NCBI GenBank assembly: GCA_033964015.1
Contig: CM066923.1
Location: forward strand, 10,363,887 to 10,427,886
DNA: 64,000 nucleotides
Source of the DNA: Scolanthus callimorphus
Taxonomy: Eukaryota > Cnidaria > Anthozoa > Actiniaria > Edwardsiidae
Direction: 5' to 3'
Position numbers and translations under genes: made by a program
The notes under the pieces: generated by a model
What the model saw: only the letters and a program-made list of their open reading frames with translations
Told to the model about the DNA's origin: nothing
The model's database searches: none
Shown here: piece after piece, positions 22,854-33,300 of the stretch
How the letters are laid out: each line of letters opens with the position of its first letter
Position numbering within the stretch: position 1 is the stretch's first letter

Positions 22854-23219
22854 AGTCCAGTCCCTGAACTCTCCTCCTTCACCGCTCCGTTGTTGCCTGT
22901 GGTCGCCGAAAGTAGAGTCCAGAAACATTTGCATGCGCATGCGCTAGATCTGACAAATAAGTTTTTTTTGTTAGTGCGCATGATCCTAATACCGCTGTCG
23001 GGGATTGTTTGTTGAATTTTCGCGGGAACGATCTTGATAAACAAAATTAATGATGCCAACAATATGAATCTCTGACAGCGGTTTTGGATCATGCGCACTA
23101 GCAAAAAACCCAAGTCATTGGTCAGATCTAGCGCATGCGCATGCAAAGGTTTCTGGATTCTACTTTCGGCGAGCACAGGCACCAACGGAGCCGCGATGTA
23201 GAGTCCAGGGACTGGACTA
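22854..23219. mobile_element. Mutator-like foldback element, 11-bp target duplication
   Basis: GATCCTCAATC flanks both sides (22843-22853 and 23220-23230). The element ends are AGTCCAGTCCCTG and CAGGGACTGGACT. Inverted arms run about 150 bases each, through TCGCCGAAAGTAGA, CATGCGCATGCGCTAGATCT and TAGTGCGCATGATCC. Long inverted arms with a 9-11-bp duplication are typical of Mutator-like elements. Long open frames over it on both strands are by-products of the symmetry, not genes. Confidence 0.8.
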
Positions 23220-23299
23220 GATCCTCAATCTACTCGGTTTAGTTAGACTGTGGATTTTAAATTTAAACAGGAAATTGGTACTTTGAGAGTAGTGCGTGC

Positions 23300-24354
23300 G
23301 ATGGCGGCGCTCATTTCAGCCATTGTTTTGGGGGGGAGGGGTGACATAATTTATAACCATGACAAGAATTCTCGCGGGATTAAAAATCGACAATCTAAAA
23401 GTAGATTCATCTTCTCCTGTGCTTCGGATGCCACTAGGTCCTGGAGAAGCCTGTTGATTGGCTGCTAGTACTGTAGACATTTGTGCTAGAGGCGACACGA
23501 GGACCACGCTCTCCATGTTTTCGACAGGAGAAATCCTATCCCGGCGATGGCGGCGCTCATTTCAGCCACTGTTTTGGGGGGGAGGGGTGACATAATTTAC
23601 AACCATGACAAAAATTCTCGCGGGATTAAAAATCGACAATCTAAAAGTAGATTCATCTTCTCCTGTGCTTCGGATGCCACTAGGTCCTGGAGGAGCCTGT
23701 TGATTGGCTGCTAGTACTGTAGACATTGGTGCTAGAGGCGACACGGGGACCACGCTCTCCAGGCCCGTAGCCAGGGTGCTAATCTAGAAAAAGCGGATCA
23801 ACGTGGTATGAATTTCATTTTTTATTGAAAAACCGCTAGTCAAAATTCGCTAGAACAAGCAAGTATACGAAACAAGCTGTATGCCAGAGTGTCCGCAGTC
23901 TTCTGTTTGGCCCATTTAATCACTAAAACAGTGTTTTCAGTCAATTCCAAACCCTTAAAGAGCCTGTGTCAGCCACTCCTTTGTCATTGTTTTCATTCGA
24001 TATTAGAAGACGAATTCATGTAGAGATCTCTAAATAAACATCTAAGAACAAAGTTTCATATTTAATTTACCGAGTTCAATTGAGAGCAATGCCCTACATT
24101 CTCTAAATCAGCCGATGGAAACGGATGCTTTTCTTGACTCTGTATGTTGCTAGGCTGACAAAATGGAGGCTGACAGAGGCTCTTTAAATGTGGACCTTTT
24201 TGTCGCGTGTTGCGCACTCCCGACAATCTAAAAGTAGATTCATCTTCTCCTGTGCTTCGGATGTTGATGGGCTGCTAGTAGTGTAGACATTGGTGCTAGA
24301 GGCGACACGGGGACCACGCTCTCCTGGTTTTCGACAGGGGAAATCCTATCCCGG
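23300..24354. repeat. ~245-bp tandem duplication plus a partial third copy
   Basis: GATGGCGGCGCTCATTTCAG starts copies at about 23299 and 23545. A partial copy lies at 24219-24354, beginning GACAATCTAAAAGTAGATTC. Copies 1 and 3 continue into TTTTCGACAGG(A/G)GAAATCCTATCCCGG. Copy 2 instead runs into ~450 bp of unrelated sequence starting GGCCCGTAGCCAGGG. Minus-strand frames in both full copies contain STVLAANQQ and GPSGIRSTGEDESTFRLSIF, but most base differences change residues, so coding selection is not supported. Confidence 0.7.
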
Positions 24355-24439
24355 TGGTTCCATATACTATTCCACGACCACGTATCTACACTGCCGTTTG
24401 CTCACAACTTTTCCCAACCTCACAAGTAAGTTGAAGGAG

Positions 24440-26095
24440 AAACATACTTCACAAACTGTGCTGTAATGGTAAGACTATATTTCGTACGACTGTGCTGCAA
24501 TGGTAAGACTATATTTCGTACGACTGTGCTGCAATGGTAAGACTATATTCCGTAAGACTGTGCTGCAATGGTAAGACTATATTCCGTACTACTGTGATGC
24601 AATGGTAAGACTATATTTCGTACGACTGTGCTGCAATGGTAAGACTATATTCCGTAAGACTGTGCTGCAATGGTAAGACTATATTCCGTAAGACTGTGAT
24701 GCAATGGTAAGACTATATTTCGTACGACTGTGCTGCAATGGTAAGAGTATATTTCGTACGACTGTGCTGCAATGGTAAGACTATATTCCGTAAGACTGTG
24801 CTGCAATGGTAAGACTATATTCCGTACTACGTGATGCAATGGTAAGACTATATTTCGTACAACTGTGCTGCAATGGTAAGATTATATTCCGTAAGACTGT
24901 GCTGCAATGGTAAGACTATATTTCGTAGGACTGTGTTGCAATGGTAAGACTATATTCCGTACGACTGTGCTGCAATGGTAAGACTATATTTCGTACGACT
25001 ATGTTGCAATGGTAAGACTATATTCCGTACGACTGTGCTGCAATGGTATGACTATATTTCGTACGACTGTGCCGCAATGGTAAGACTATATTCTGTACGA
25101 CTGTGCTGCAATGGTAAGACTATATTTTGTACGACTGTGCTGCAATGGTAAGGCTATATTTCGTACGACTGTGCTGCAATGGTAAGACTATATTTCGTAC
25201 GACTGTGCTGCAATGGTATGGCTATAATATTTCGTACGAGTGTGTTGCAATGGTAAGACTATATTTCGTACGACTGTGCTGCAATGGTAAGACTTATTCC
25301 GTACGACTGTGTTGCAATGGTAAGACTATATTCCGTACGACTGTGCTGCAATGGTAAGACTATATTCCGTACGACTGTGCTGCAATGGTAAGACTATATT
25401 TCGTACGACTGTGTTGCAATGGTAAGACTATATTCCGTACGACTGTGCTGCAATGGTAAGACTATATTTCGTACGACTGTGCTGCAATGGTAAGGCTATA
25501 TTTCGTACGACTGTGCTGCAATGGTAAGACTATATTTCGTACGACTGTGCTGCAATGGTAAGACTATATTTCGTACGACTGTGCTGCAATGGTATGGCTA
25601 TAATATTTCGTACGAGTGTGTTGCAATGGTAAGACTATATTTCGTACGACTGTGCTGCAATGGTAAGACTTATTCCGTACGACTGCTTTGCAATGGTAAG
25701 ACTATATTCCGTACGACTGTGTTGCAATAGTAAGACTATATTCCGTATGAGTGTGTTGCAATGGTAAGACTATATTCCGTATGACTGTGTTGCAATGGTA
25801 AGACTATATTCCGTACGACTGTGTTGCAATGGTAAGACTATATTCCGTACGACTGTGCTGCAATGGTAAGACTATATTCCGTATGAGTGTGTTGCAATGG
25901 TAAGACTATATTCCGTATGACTGTGTTGCAATGGTAAGACTATATTCCGTACGACTGTGTTGCAATAGTAAGACTATATTTCGTATGACTGTGCTGCAAT
26001 GGTAAGACTATATTCCGTATGACTGTGCTGCAATGGTAAGACTATATTTCGTACGACTGTGCTGCAATGGTAAGACTATATTTCGTATGACTGTG
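24440..26095 (+). repeat. 34-bp minisatellite, about 48 copies
   Basis: The unit reads roughly AATGGTAAGACTATATTTCG followed by TACGACTGTGCTGC. Variants differ mainly at TTTCG/TTCCG, TACGA/TATGA/TAAGA and GCTGC/GTTGC. A higher-order block of several units (with TGGCTATAATATTTCG) occurs twice, near 25140-25300 and 25490-25680. The 34-bp period is not a multiple of three, so frames through it are artefacts. Confidence 0.95.
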
Positions 26096-26163
26096 AAAAG
26101 GCGAGGAACACGGTTCGGTCAAAACACGGCACGGAACGAAACGTGATTATGAAATTCTAATAA

Positions 26164-26300
26164 TAGAGCAGATTTCGTATGACTGTGAAAAGTGGCGCGA
26201 CACGGCGCGGCACTGTCGTGCGCGGTCGCGGCACGGAACCTGGCCTGCTGTAGATACGGAATGAAATCGCGTAGTCGCGGCACGGTCACGGTCACGGGGT
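26164..26300. repeat. Truncated copy of the 21700 MITE
   Basis: It begins AGAGCAGATTTCGTATGACT and continues with GCGCGACACGGCGCGG, CCTGGCCTGCTGTAGAT and GTAGTCGCGGCACGG, matching 21700-21877. The closing terminal repeat is missing; the sequence passes into CGGGGTAAAAATTCCCGG. It lies just beyond the 34-bp minisatellite. Confidence 0.65.
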
Positions 26301-26636
26301 AAAAATTCCCGGTTCGAATTTCCGGGAATTTCTGTGGTCGAATGGAACGGTTCCTTCACCGAGAAGATCACGTGCTTTATTTCAATAGCCACGTTGATCT
26401 ATTTTCGGCGGTAATTTATATCCCGGCCAGGGACATGGGATATTGAGGATATCGATCGAGAATTTTGAAATGGTCAAATATTACACGCCATTTCCCGGAG
26501 AACCTCGAAATGGTCGAATGGAAGACGCCATTTCCCGGAATTTCCGAAATTCCGAGAATGGCGTGTTCCATTGGGATTGTAGCCGGAATTTCCGGAAATT
26601 TGGCCGAATGAAAAGCTCCCTTGATTGGCCCTAGGG

Positions 26637-26745
26637 TAGATCCTTCATATATGGTATACTATAGTGTCTTCCATATAAATATCTCCCATGTCTTATAGAA
26701 CGAGAATATACAGGACACCATAGTGTACCATATATGAAGGATCTA
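26637..26745. mobile_element. 109-bp palindromic MITE in the proximal promoter region
   Basis: The ends TAGATCCTTCATATATGGTA and TACCATATATGAAGGATCTA are exact inverse copies. The arms extend through CTATAGTGTC. The right end lies about 160 bp upstream of the start codon at 26903, so it could affect that promoter. No coding content. Confidence 0.8.
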
Positions 26746-26902
26746 TGGGCCCTGGAACGGCAAGCTACACCTGTACTATTAGACTGACCGGTATGTGCTC
26801 GCGGGCGCGGGTATCGGGCACCTGTCACGATCAATAACAAGTACGCAGCGTGCGAGCAGTCGTACACAAGTAGTAGGCCGTAAAGCATAAATCCTATCCA
26901 AC

Positions 26903-27368
26903 ATGGCTTCGATCATGAAGCTCACATTTAGCGGCCTTCTACTCTTCGCCCTCACCTACACGCTCGACTCTAAACAAGTCTGCGTGCCTCTGACGAACCC
27001 GGTCTGCGCCAACGCAGGGTATTCCATGACTGCGGACTTCCCTCCCATTAATGGACAAAGTTACCAAAATGCTAAGGGATCGGAGCTCCAAACGTACCTC
27101 GCGTTACTAACAAGTTGCTCGCCTGTGTATAGTTCAACTATACTATGTTCCCTTCATTTCCCTAAATGCGATCCCGACATGGATGGACCCCATCTCCCGT
27201 GTAAGAGTGTCTGTAACGAATTCGTTAGCAAATGCAGTAGCCTGCTAAACATTGGCTCGACTAAAGGGATACTGGAAGTACTGTGTGATTTGCTGCCCGA
27301 ATACGGCGATGGCAAAAATACGACGTGCTTTCTTCCGAAAGACTTCAATCGAACTAACGCGGCCCCGG
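26903..27368 (+). CDS. Exon 1: signal peptide and CRD1 (type A)
   Basis: The ATG sits in CCAACATGG (A at -3, G at +4). MASIMKLTFSGLLLFALTYT is a clear signal peptide. CRD1 follows from KQVCVPLTNPVC to TTCFLPKDF with ten cysteines. Landmarks are NAGYSMTADFP, LLTSCSP, CSLHFPKC, LPCKSVCNEFVSKC and CDLLPEYGDG. Two or three N-glycosylation sequons occur (NTT-type around residue 139, NRT near 148). The donor is GGTAAGTG; the exon ends after the first base of a Gly codon (phase 1). Reading through the donor would add about 45 residues and then stop, a less likely soluble form. Confidence 0.85.
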
Positions 27369-30300
27369 GTAAGTGTCTATGTATACACTATCTTATGTCG
27401 AGTGGGAAAGATGAAAAAACTTGTATCTTCTCGAATGAGTCGTCAAGCCTATTTTGTGTGCTTTGTCGATTTCAAAACAATAGAGTCTTCGATCCGTGTC
27501 TTTAGTAGGTTTCTGAAACGTATTTTGCACATATTCAAAAAAATTGCTTCACGAAAACTTAATAACGCTACTTGAAAATCTGGGAATGCAGTTTCGTATC
27601 TTATCATTGAAATCCTGTAAACCATAAAGCTGTTTTTTCGCCTTTTGTTACAAGGCACTCTTTTATTATTCACATGCGCACAAAACGTGGACAATATTTA
27701 AATATTCGAATCGCGGATCAGTTCAACTGTTTTCGCAAACTTTTCTTGTCTTTCTTTTCGGCCTTTAATCTTTTGTGACCACCCTAACCCCTTCATTTTT
27801 GAAAAAAGGAAAATACGAGACCTAATAATTTATATCAAAAGAGACGTGTGATTGTAGATTCACTTATGCGTGTCTTATATCGTCAACATACCTGAATATA
27901 TTTTCTGCATGAAAGAAAAAAGTAAATATGTTTAAGAATAATATTCCCAAATATAGGCTATAGCAAACTAGGATGGAAATACTTGAACTTTCTGAACACT
28001 GAAGAAATATATTAAAAGAAGTTGCGATCGCTAGGAAGCACGTTTATAACTTAAAATGCATTACAGCGATTAATAATTGACTTCAGACTCAAATTTCCGA
28101 CTGTGACAGATTTAAAGTTAAGTCTAAGCTGGTAGCACTGACAAATATTGACATAATAACATATCGCACAATAATAATAATGCCACGATTTTACACTAGT
28201 ATAAGACCGTGTTACATAGATGGTTAAATAAAGATAAAGAAATAGCTGTTTATAATGTACATAATAGACTAAGTACAATACATGTATTAATAAAATTGTA
28301 TAAAGTTTACAAAACTGAAAGTTATAAATGAGCCCTTCCAAAGGGGGCATTATTTTTATATTTCCAGAAAAATGCAAAAGAAGTTAAGATTTCCCATACA
28401 AACCCTTATAAAATTCGATCTTTGATTGCCAAATCTCAGCTTTTCCATGCAGAGATTGATATGCTCAGTATAATATAGATATGTATAGACTTTATACATA
28501 TGGCTCAATCTGCAGACAGTACTGTTTCGCCCTTTGTGGGCTCATCAGTGCAGAACAGAGAAGAGAAAAATGAGACTGAACCTCAGCTATGAGAACAATG
28601 TAACAAGGCAAATTAAGAGAGGTTCACTGTGTCATGCCAGAGTGCTCAAACTACAAAGAAGTGGGCTATGCATAATGCTAAAAGCAATGACACAATCTCA
28701 AAAAGAGTGCTCGACAAAACTAAAAGTTAAGGAGCTAAATATACATATGGCTCAATCTGCAGACAGTACTGTTTTAATAATAATAATAATAATAATATAA
28801 TAATAATCAATTTAATATAGCGCCGCTTCTACTAAAAATCCAGTGGCGCTTTACAATGATATATCATAACAATAGTTTTTAAATGAAATAGCTGATAAGA
28901 TATTTACAATTCACGCGCGCAGAATGATTGCGCATGCGCGAAATCAAGACAGCAGAAAATTCCAAGATGGCGGCCTTTTAGTCGCACTTATGGGAACAAA
29001 TTTGGCAGTTTCTTTGCCAATGCAGCATCTTCAGCTACAACGAAGAATTCTCAAGGTAGGTAAGGATGCATTTTTGATTTAATCTTTCTAACAGCTGACG
29101 ATTTGCAGTGATTGATCTTGAAAAGGGATGATAAATGGCAGGGGTTACCGCGACAGAAGTGAAACTTCGATAGAAATTATTGTATTCATGATAATAATTT
29201 GATTCTTTAAAACATTTCTGTGGATGGTGGTTAAAATCGATTGGTGTCATAGAGAACTTTGGCATAGCACATTTAATCCAGTGTGGTGTTTATTCTATCC
29301 TTATCATTTCTGTTTTTCATTTTAGTGGAAGACTACAAATATTTAGCTACACGTGTTCACTACCAGACTGCATGATTTCTTGCCAGATGAGAGAGTTACG
29401 TTAACTCTTTTGATGGCTGTCCGTGACTACAATGTCTTCAGTATATGGCCAACAAAACAGATTGTCATGCCATTCAGGATAACAACAGCTGAGTGGTTTT
29501 CATCCCAGTAATGCACTCTTGAACTCCGAAGAACGTTCGTCTTCTTCCATATGGGCCCATCTCCTTCTATCTTGAAGATTCTTCTGGGCTTTAGTGCAGT
29601 GCAGTGTGGGTGTAGCAAAATAAAAGTTTCAACAAAGTGCGGGTGGTTTAAAAAAAGAATGATGTGCCCTGGTCAGCGGCTAATGGCTAGCTGACTCCAC
29701 AGCCTGTCCTTGAAGGTCACAGGCATTTTACATGAATGTTATATCAACTACTGTACTTGGAAATGGTAGGGTCTTGTTACATGCCTGCTGCTGCATCCAT
29801 GGCAGAGAAATGTACGGGAAGTGTAGTTTGGCTGATTTCGATTCCCATGGTAGCTCTGTGCAGTGATTGCAGAGAATTGTTGCCTGTGCCATGATACCAT
29901 CAAGATCAAGAATGATATTGATTGATACCATCAACGTGGCATTTGAAGCAATTTGATAGCTGTCAAGTCACCCACATTAGGCAGGTGTCACAAGATTTTG
30001 AAGCCTGTCACCCACAAAGTGATTGTGAAAATGTTCATACATTTACTGTATTTCACCTGCATTGTCACTCTCGATTTTTTCATACATTTTCTGTATTCAC
30101 CTGCCATATGAGGGAGAATCTGAAAATTTCGGTTGACTGGTATGCAATTTGCAAAGAAAATAGAGTTGTCATGGATCAGTGAATAGACTGGATGAAGGAA
30201 GGAACTTAAAAACTCTTCTCAGGTGAATTAGTTGATTTACAGCATAATTCAAAACTAAACACAATATAGATTTGTGAACAGCAAAGTACACAACCGGAGC

Positions 30301-33300
30301 ATGCATAAGAATGTAGGCTCATGTAAACCCTAATTAATTTAGTAATCTGAATTGGCAAATGTTTATCTATATATGTTTATTTAAATAGTTCTCAAAATAA
30401 ACATTTGAATTTGAATGGCAGATGCTATAATTACAAATAAATTAGATTATGTTTCCATTTTACAATTGACTATTTCCTATGAGCCAATAGTAAAGATAGC
30501 TAGCAAGGTATATCAAGCTGAGTTGCATGATTGACTCATGAGTACGGCCTTTTCAATTCAAAATTTTATTAATAACTATTTGGCTGTCGGATAGTTTTTG
30601 GCTGATTTGCGCTTATTAGTAAGATAAACATTTTGTTAATTCAAATTTTTAAGCAGTGTAATTGAGCCAATCAGATTAAAGGAATGTGATAGTATACGAG
30701 TGGGTTCTTACTCTCACATTGTGAGAGATATATAGTGAGTAGTGGAAAGCCAATCAGATAGCAGGCTTCATGATTTCAACGAAATGCCAATAATAGAATT
30801 TGTGCTTGTAAATTTATGAAACTAGTGGTTGCTCATATTTAACAATTAGAGTATGAGTTCGAGTTTTCTGTGATTCAATAGTTAGTTAATGAGGTGCGTA
30901 GCATGGAGAATGAGTAGTCTAATTGTTTTAGTAGAATCCCACTAGCATACTATCTTGGAGTTGTTGCCAAAACATATTTATTTTCATGGTTTTAGAGAGT
31001 TTTGTGCTAGCACTTTCGTTACTTGCTATCTATTACGAAGATAGTGAGTAGTGGAGCCAATCAGATTACAGGATTGGTGACAGTATACAAGTGGGTTTCT
31101 ACTAACATTATTTAGTCATAACCCCCCCCCCCCCCCCCCCCTCCCAGCTCTGCAGTCCCTGCATTACAATTTTGCAAATTTCAGTATTCATGTTAAAGTT
31201 CTTTGCATTAAAGGCAACCTTCAGAGTTTCATATATTGTGCAATTCGAGAAAATATATGTATCCCTTGGATGGGTGGCATTCTGAAATTCTGAATCTGAG
31301 GGGGGCTTTCAAGCTCGGAATTCTGTCTGCATCGGGGCTCTCAGAGCTAGAAGTTAGTTTAAATTCTGTCTGCATCGTGGCTCTCAGAGCTAGAAGTTAG
31401 TTTAACCTCTCAGGAATTCTACATGCACACCGGGATTATATATGGATTGGGGGGGGGGGGGGGGGGGTGGTGGTAAGCCATTTTGGAAATTCTGGATGCA
31501 TGGGGAGGGAGGTAAAAAACTAGTGCAGCCCATCTCCCCAGGGCACATATATTTTATTTTTTTTATTTTATTTTTACCTTTTTATTGTTACATTTTAGAA
31601 CAGATATACTGACAGTTCTTTTCCAAAAACCCCTCCCTCTACCCTCCCCATTCTCTACCCTCCCCATTCATATATTTTCTGGAATTGCCCATTTCCAAAA
31701 AAAAAAATGTATGCACTATAGATCAATTGATCAACTCTCTAGAGTGGTACACTTGTGCTTGTTTTATGATTCAAACTTAAAAAAGTATTGAAGTCTATAA
31801 AATGTGGTATGCAGGTGCGATTTTATAAAATCAAGAATGGAGGTTTTATGAAAAGTGGCTCTGCAGGATCACATGATCCGGTGTAGTGAGGTATGTCACT
31901 GAGTAGTATTCAAAAAATAAATAAATAAATTTGAAGCAATAATTGTTGTAGTAGATGCCTTGTAGTTGGCGAAATCATACATTACAGTTGCTTACAAATG
32001 TGAACACTTATGGACCTTATGTGAATAGGTACCAGGTTAAAATGTATTATATAGATGTTCTATAACTTTCTCACATTGCCCACACCAAAATAAGGGACTT
32101 GGGACTACATTTCTGTTTCAAGCATGTAATTAAAACATATAAATGGACCATATGTTAATCGGTTTTTTTTCGTGTCCTTTTTATATCAACCCTGAAAGAA
32201 ACCAGCCAAAACCAGATCGTATTAATTAATGAAGAAGGAAATTGATTCATGTTCAAGTTCATGTAGCAGAATAATACAGTGATTATTTATCAAAATGAAA
32301 TGTGTTTTGGTGCCTCGCTTTTTGCGATCAAAATCACGAAGTGTGATTTAAAGGTAGTGAATTTGGAGGACAGTACATGGGTTGATATTTATGTAAACTT
32401 TTCTCCCTCATTGTTTGGCAAAGTGTACACGGTTTATGATTTGGTACTTCGTATTTTCTAAATCTTCGAGAACGAAAAAATCTTGATGGTTTCATCATTC
32501 GGACCGGGAATTTTGACTTTGCATCCCACGAAAATTGACAACATCGGGTTTTCACTTCGTTTCTGTGTCGAAGACCAAGCCAAGAACTGATCCCATGCTG
32601 GTTTCTCACTGCATCCTGACTGTTTTTGCCGAGGATTGGAGTGATTTTGCCCTCTGACTGATCCTAGATCAACAACAAAACGTACCAAAACCACAGCCGT
32701 CCAGATGCCACTACGAGGTTTCTCAGTTCAAATGCGGGAAATAAAAATGTTAAAGAAAATTATAAAAAGTTAAACTCACAAAACCAAGAAAACATACTAG
32801 ACTTGCTATTCACCAAGTTTGGAGCTTATTTTTTTTAGTGGTTTTCTTATTTTTTGCAGTTTTGTGGGCTCTGAAACCACAGCTATCACGAAACAGTTAT
32901 TTTTCAAATTTTGGCGGGAAGGCACGTACTGTACGCATGCGCACTCGTTCTGCGCGCGTTAAGGTGATAACATGGCCTAGATTAAAATTCCTATGGAAAA
33001 TAAAACTGTTTTGCCCTTTGTGGGTTCATCAGTGCAGAACAGAGAAGAGACTTTTATACATTTTTTGTCAAATTTTCTGTTTTGAAGAATCAGGTACATC
33101 TCTTTTAAAGTAGCTATAGGTACCTTTGTATAAAGTCCCTTTTGCTTGGTGTGGCCCAATAATTTTACTGGTGTATGATCTCATTTGTTTTATAAATTTA
33201 TCATTTATTATTCACAAGGACAAAGCCTTGTTGAAATCATTGGAATTGATCAGAATTTATATATATATAAAAAAAAGTAACATCTAATAAATATATAAAT

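Noticed and set aside
22574..23185. 203-residue - strand frame and 98-residue + strand frame
   Set aside because: Both cross the inverted arms of a Mutator-like foldback; matching peptides on opposite strands are a symmetry artefact.
25127..25730. Frames of repeated MVRLYFVRLCCNGKT-like peptide
   Set aside because: Read-through of the 34-bp minisatellite, whose period changes frame at each unit.
24440..26095. CRISPR array (repeat-spacer look)
   Set aside because: The 34-bp units are contiguous with no unique spacers, and the DNA is eukaryotic.
26903..27505. Single-exon reading of the first CRD as a 200-residue secreted protein
   Set aside because: A strong GTAAGTG donor at 27369 with a phase-matched acceptor at 33821 explains it better; residues after the donor are not CRD-like.
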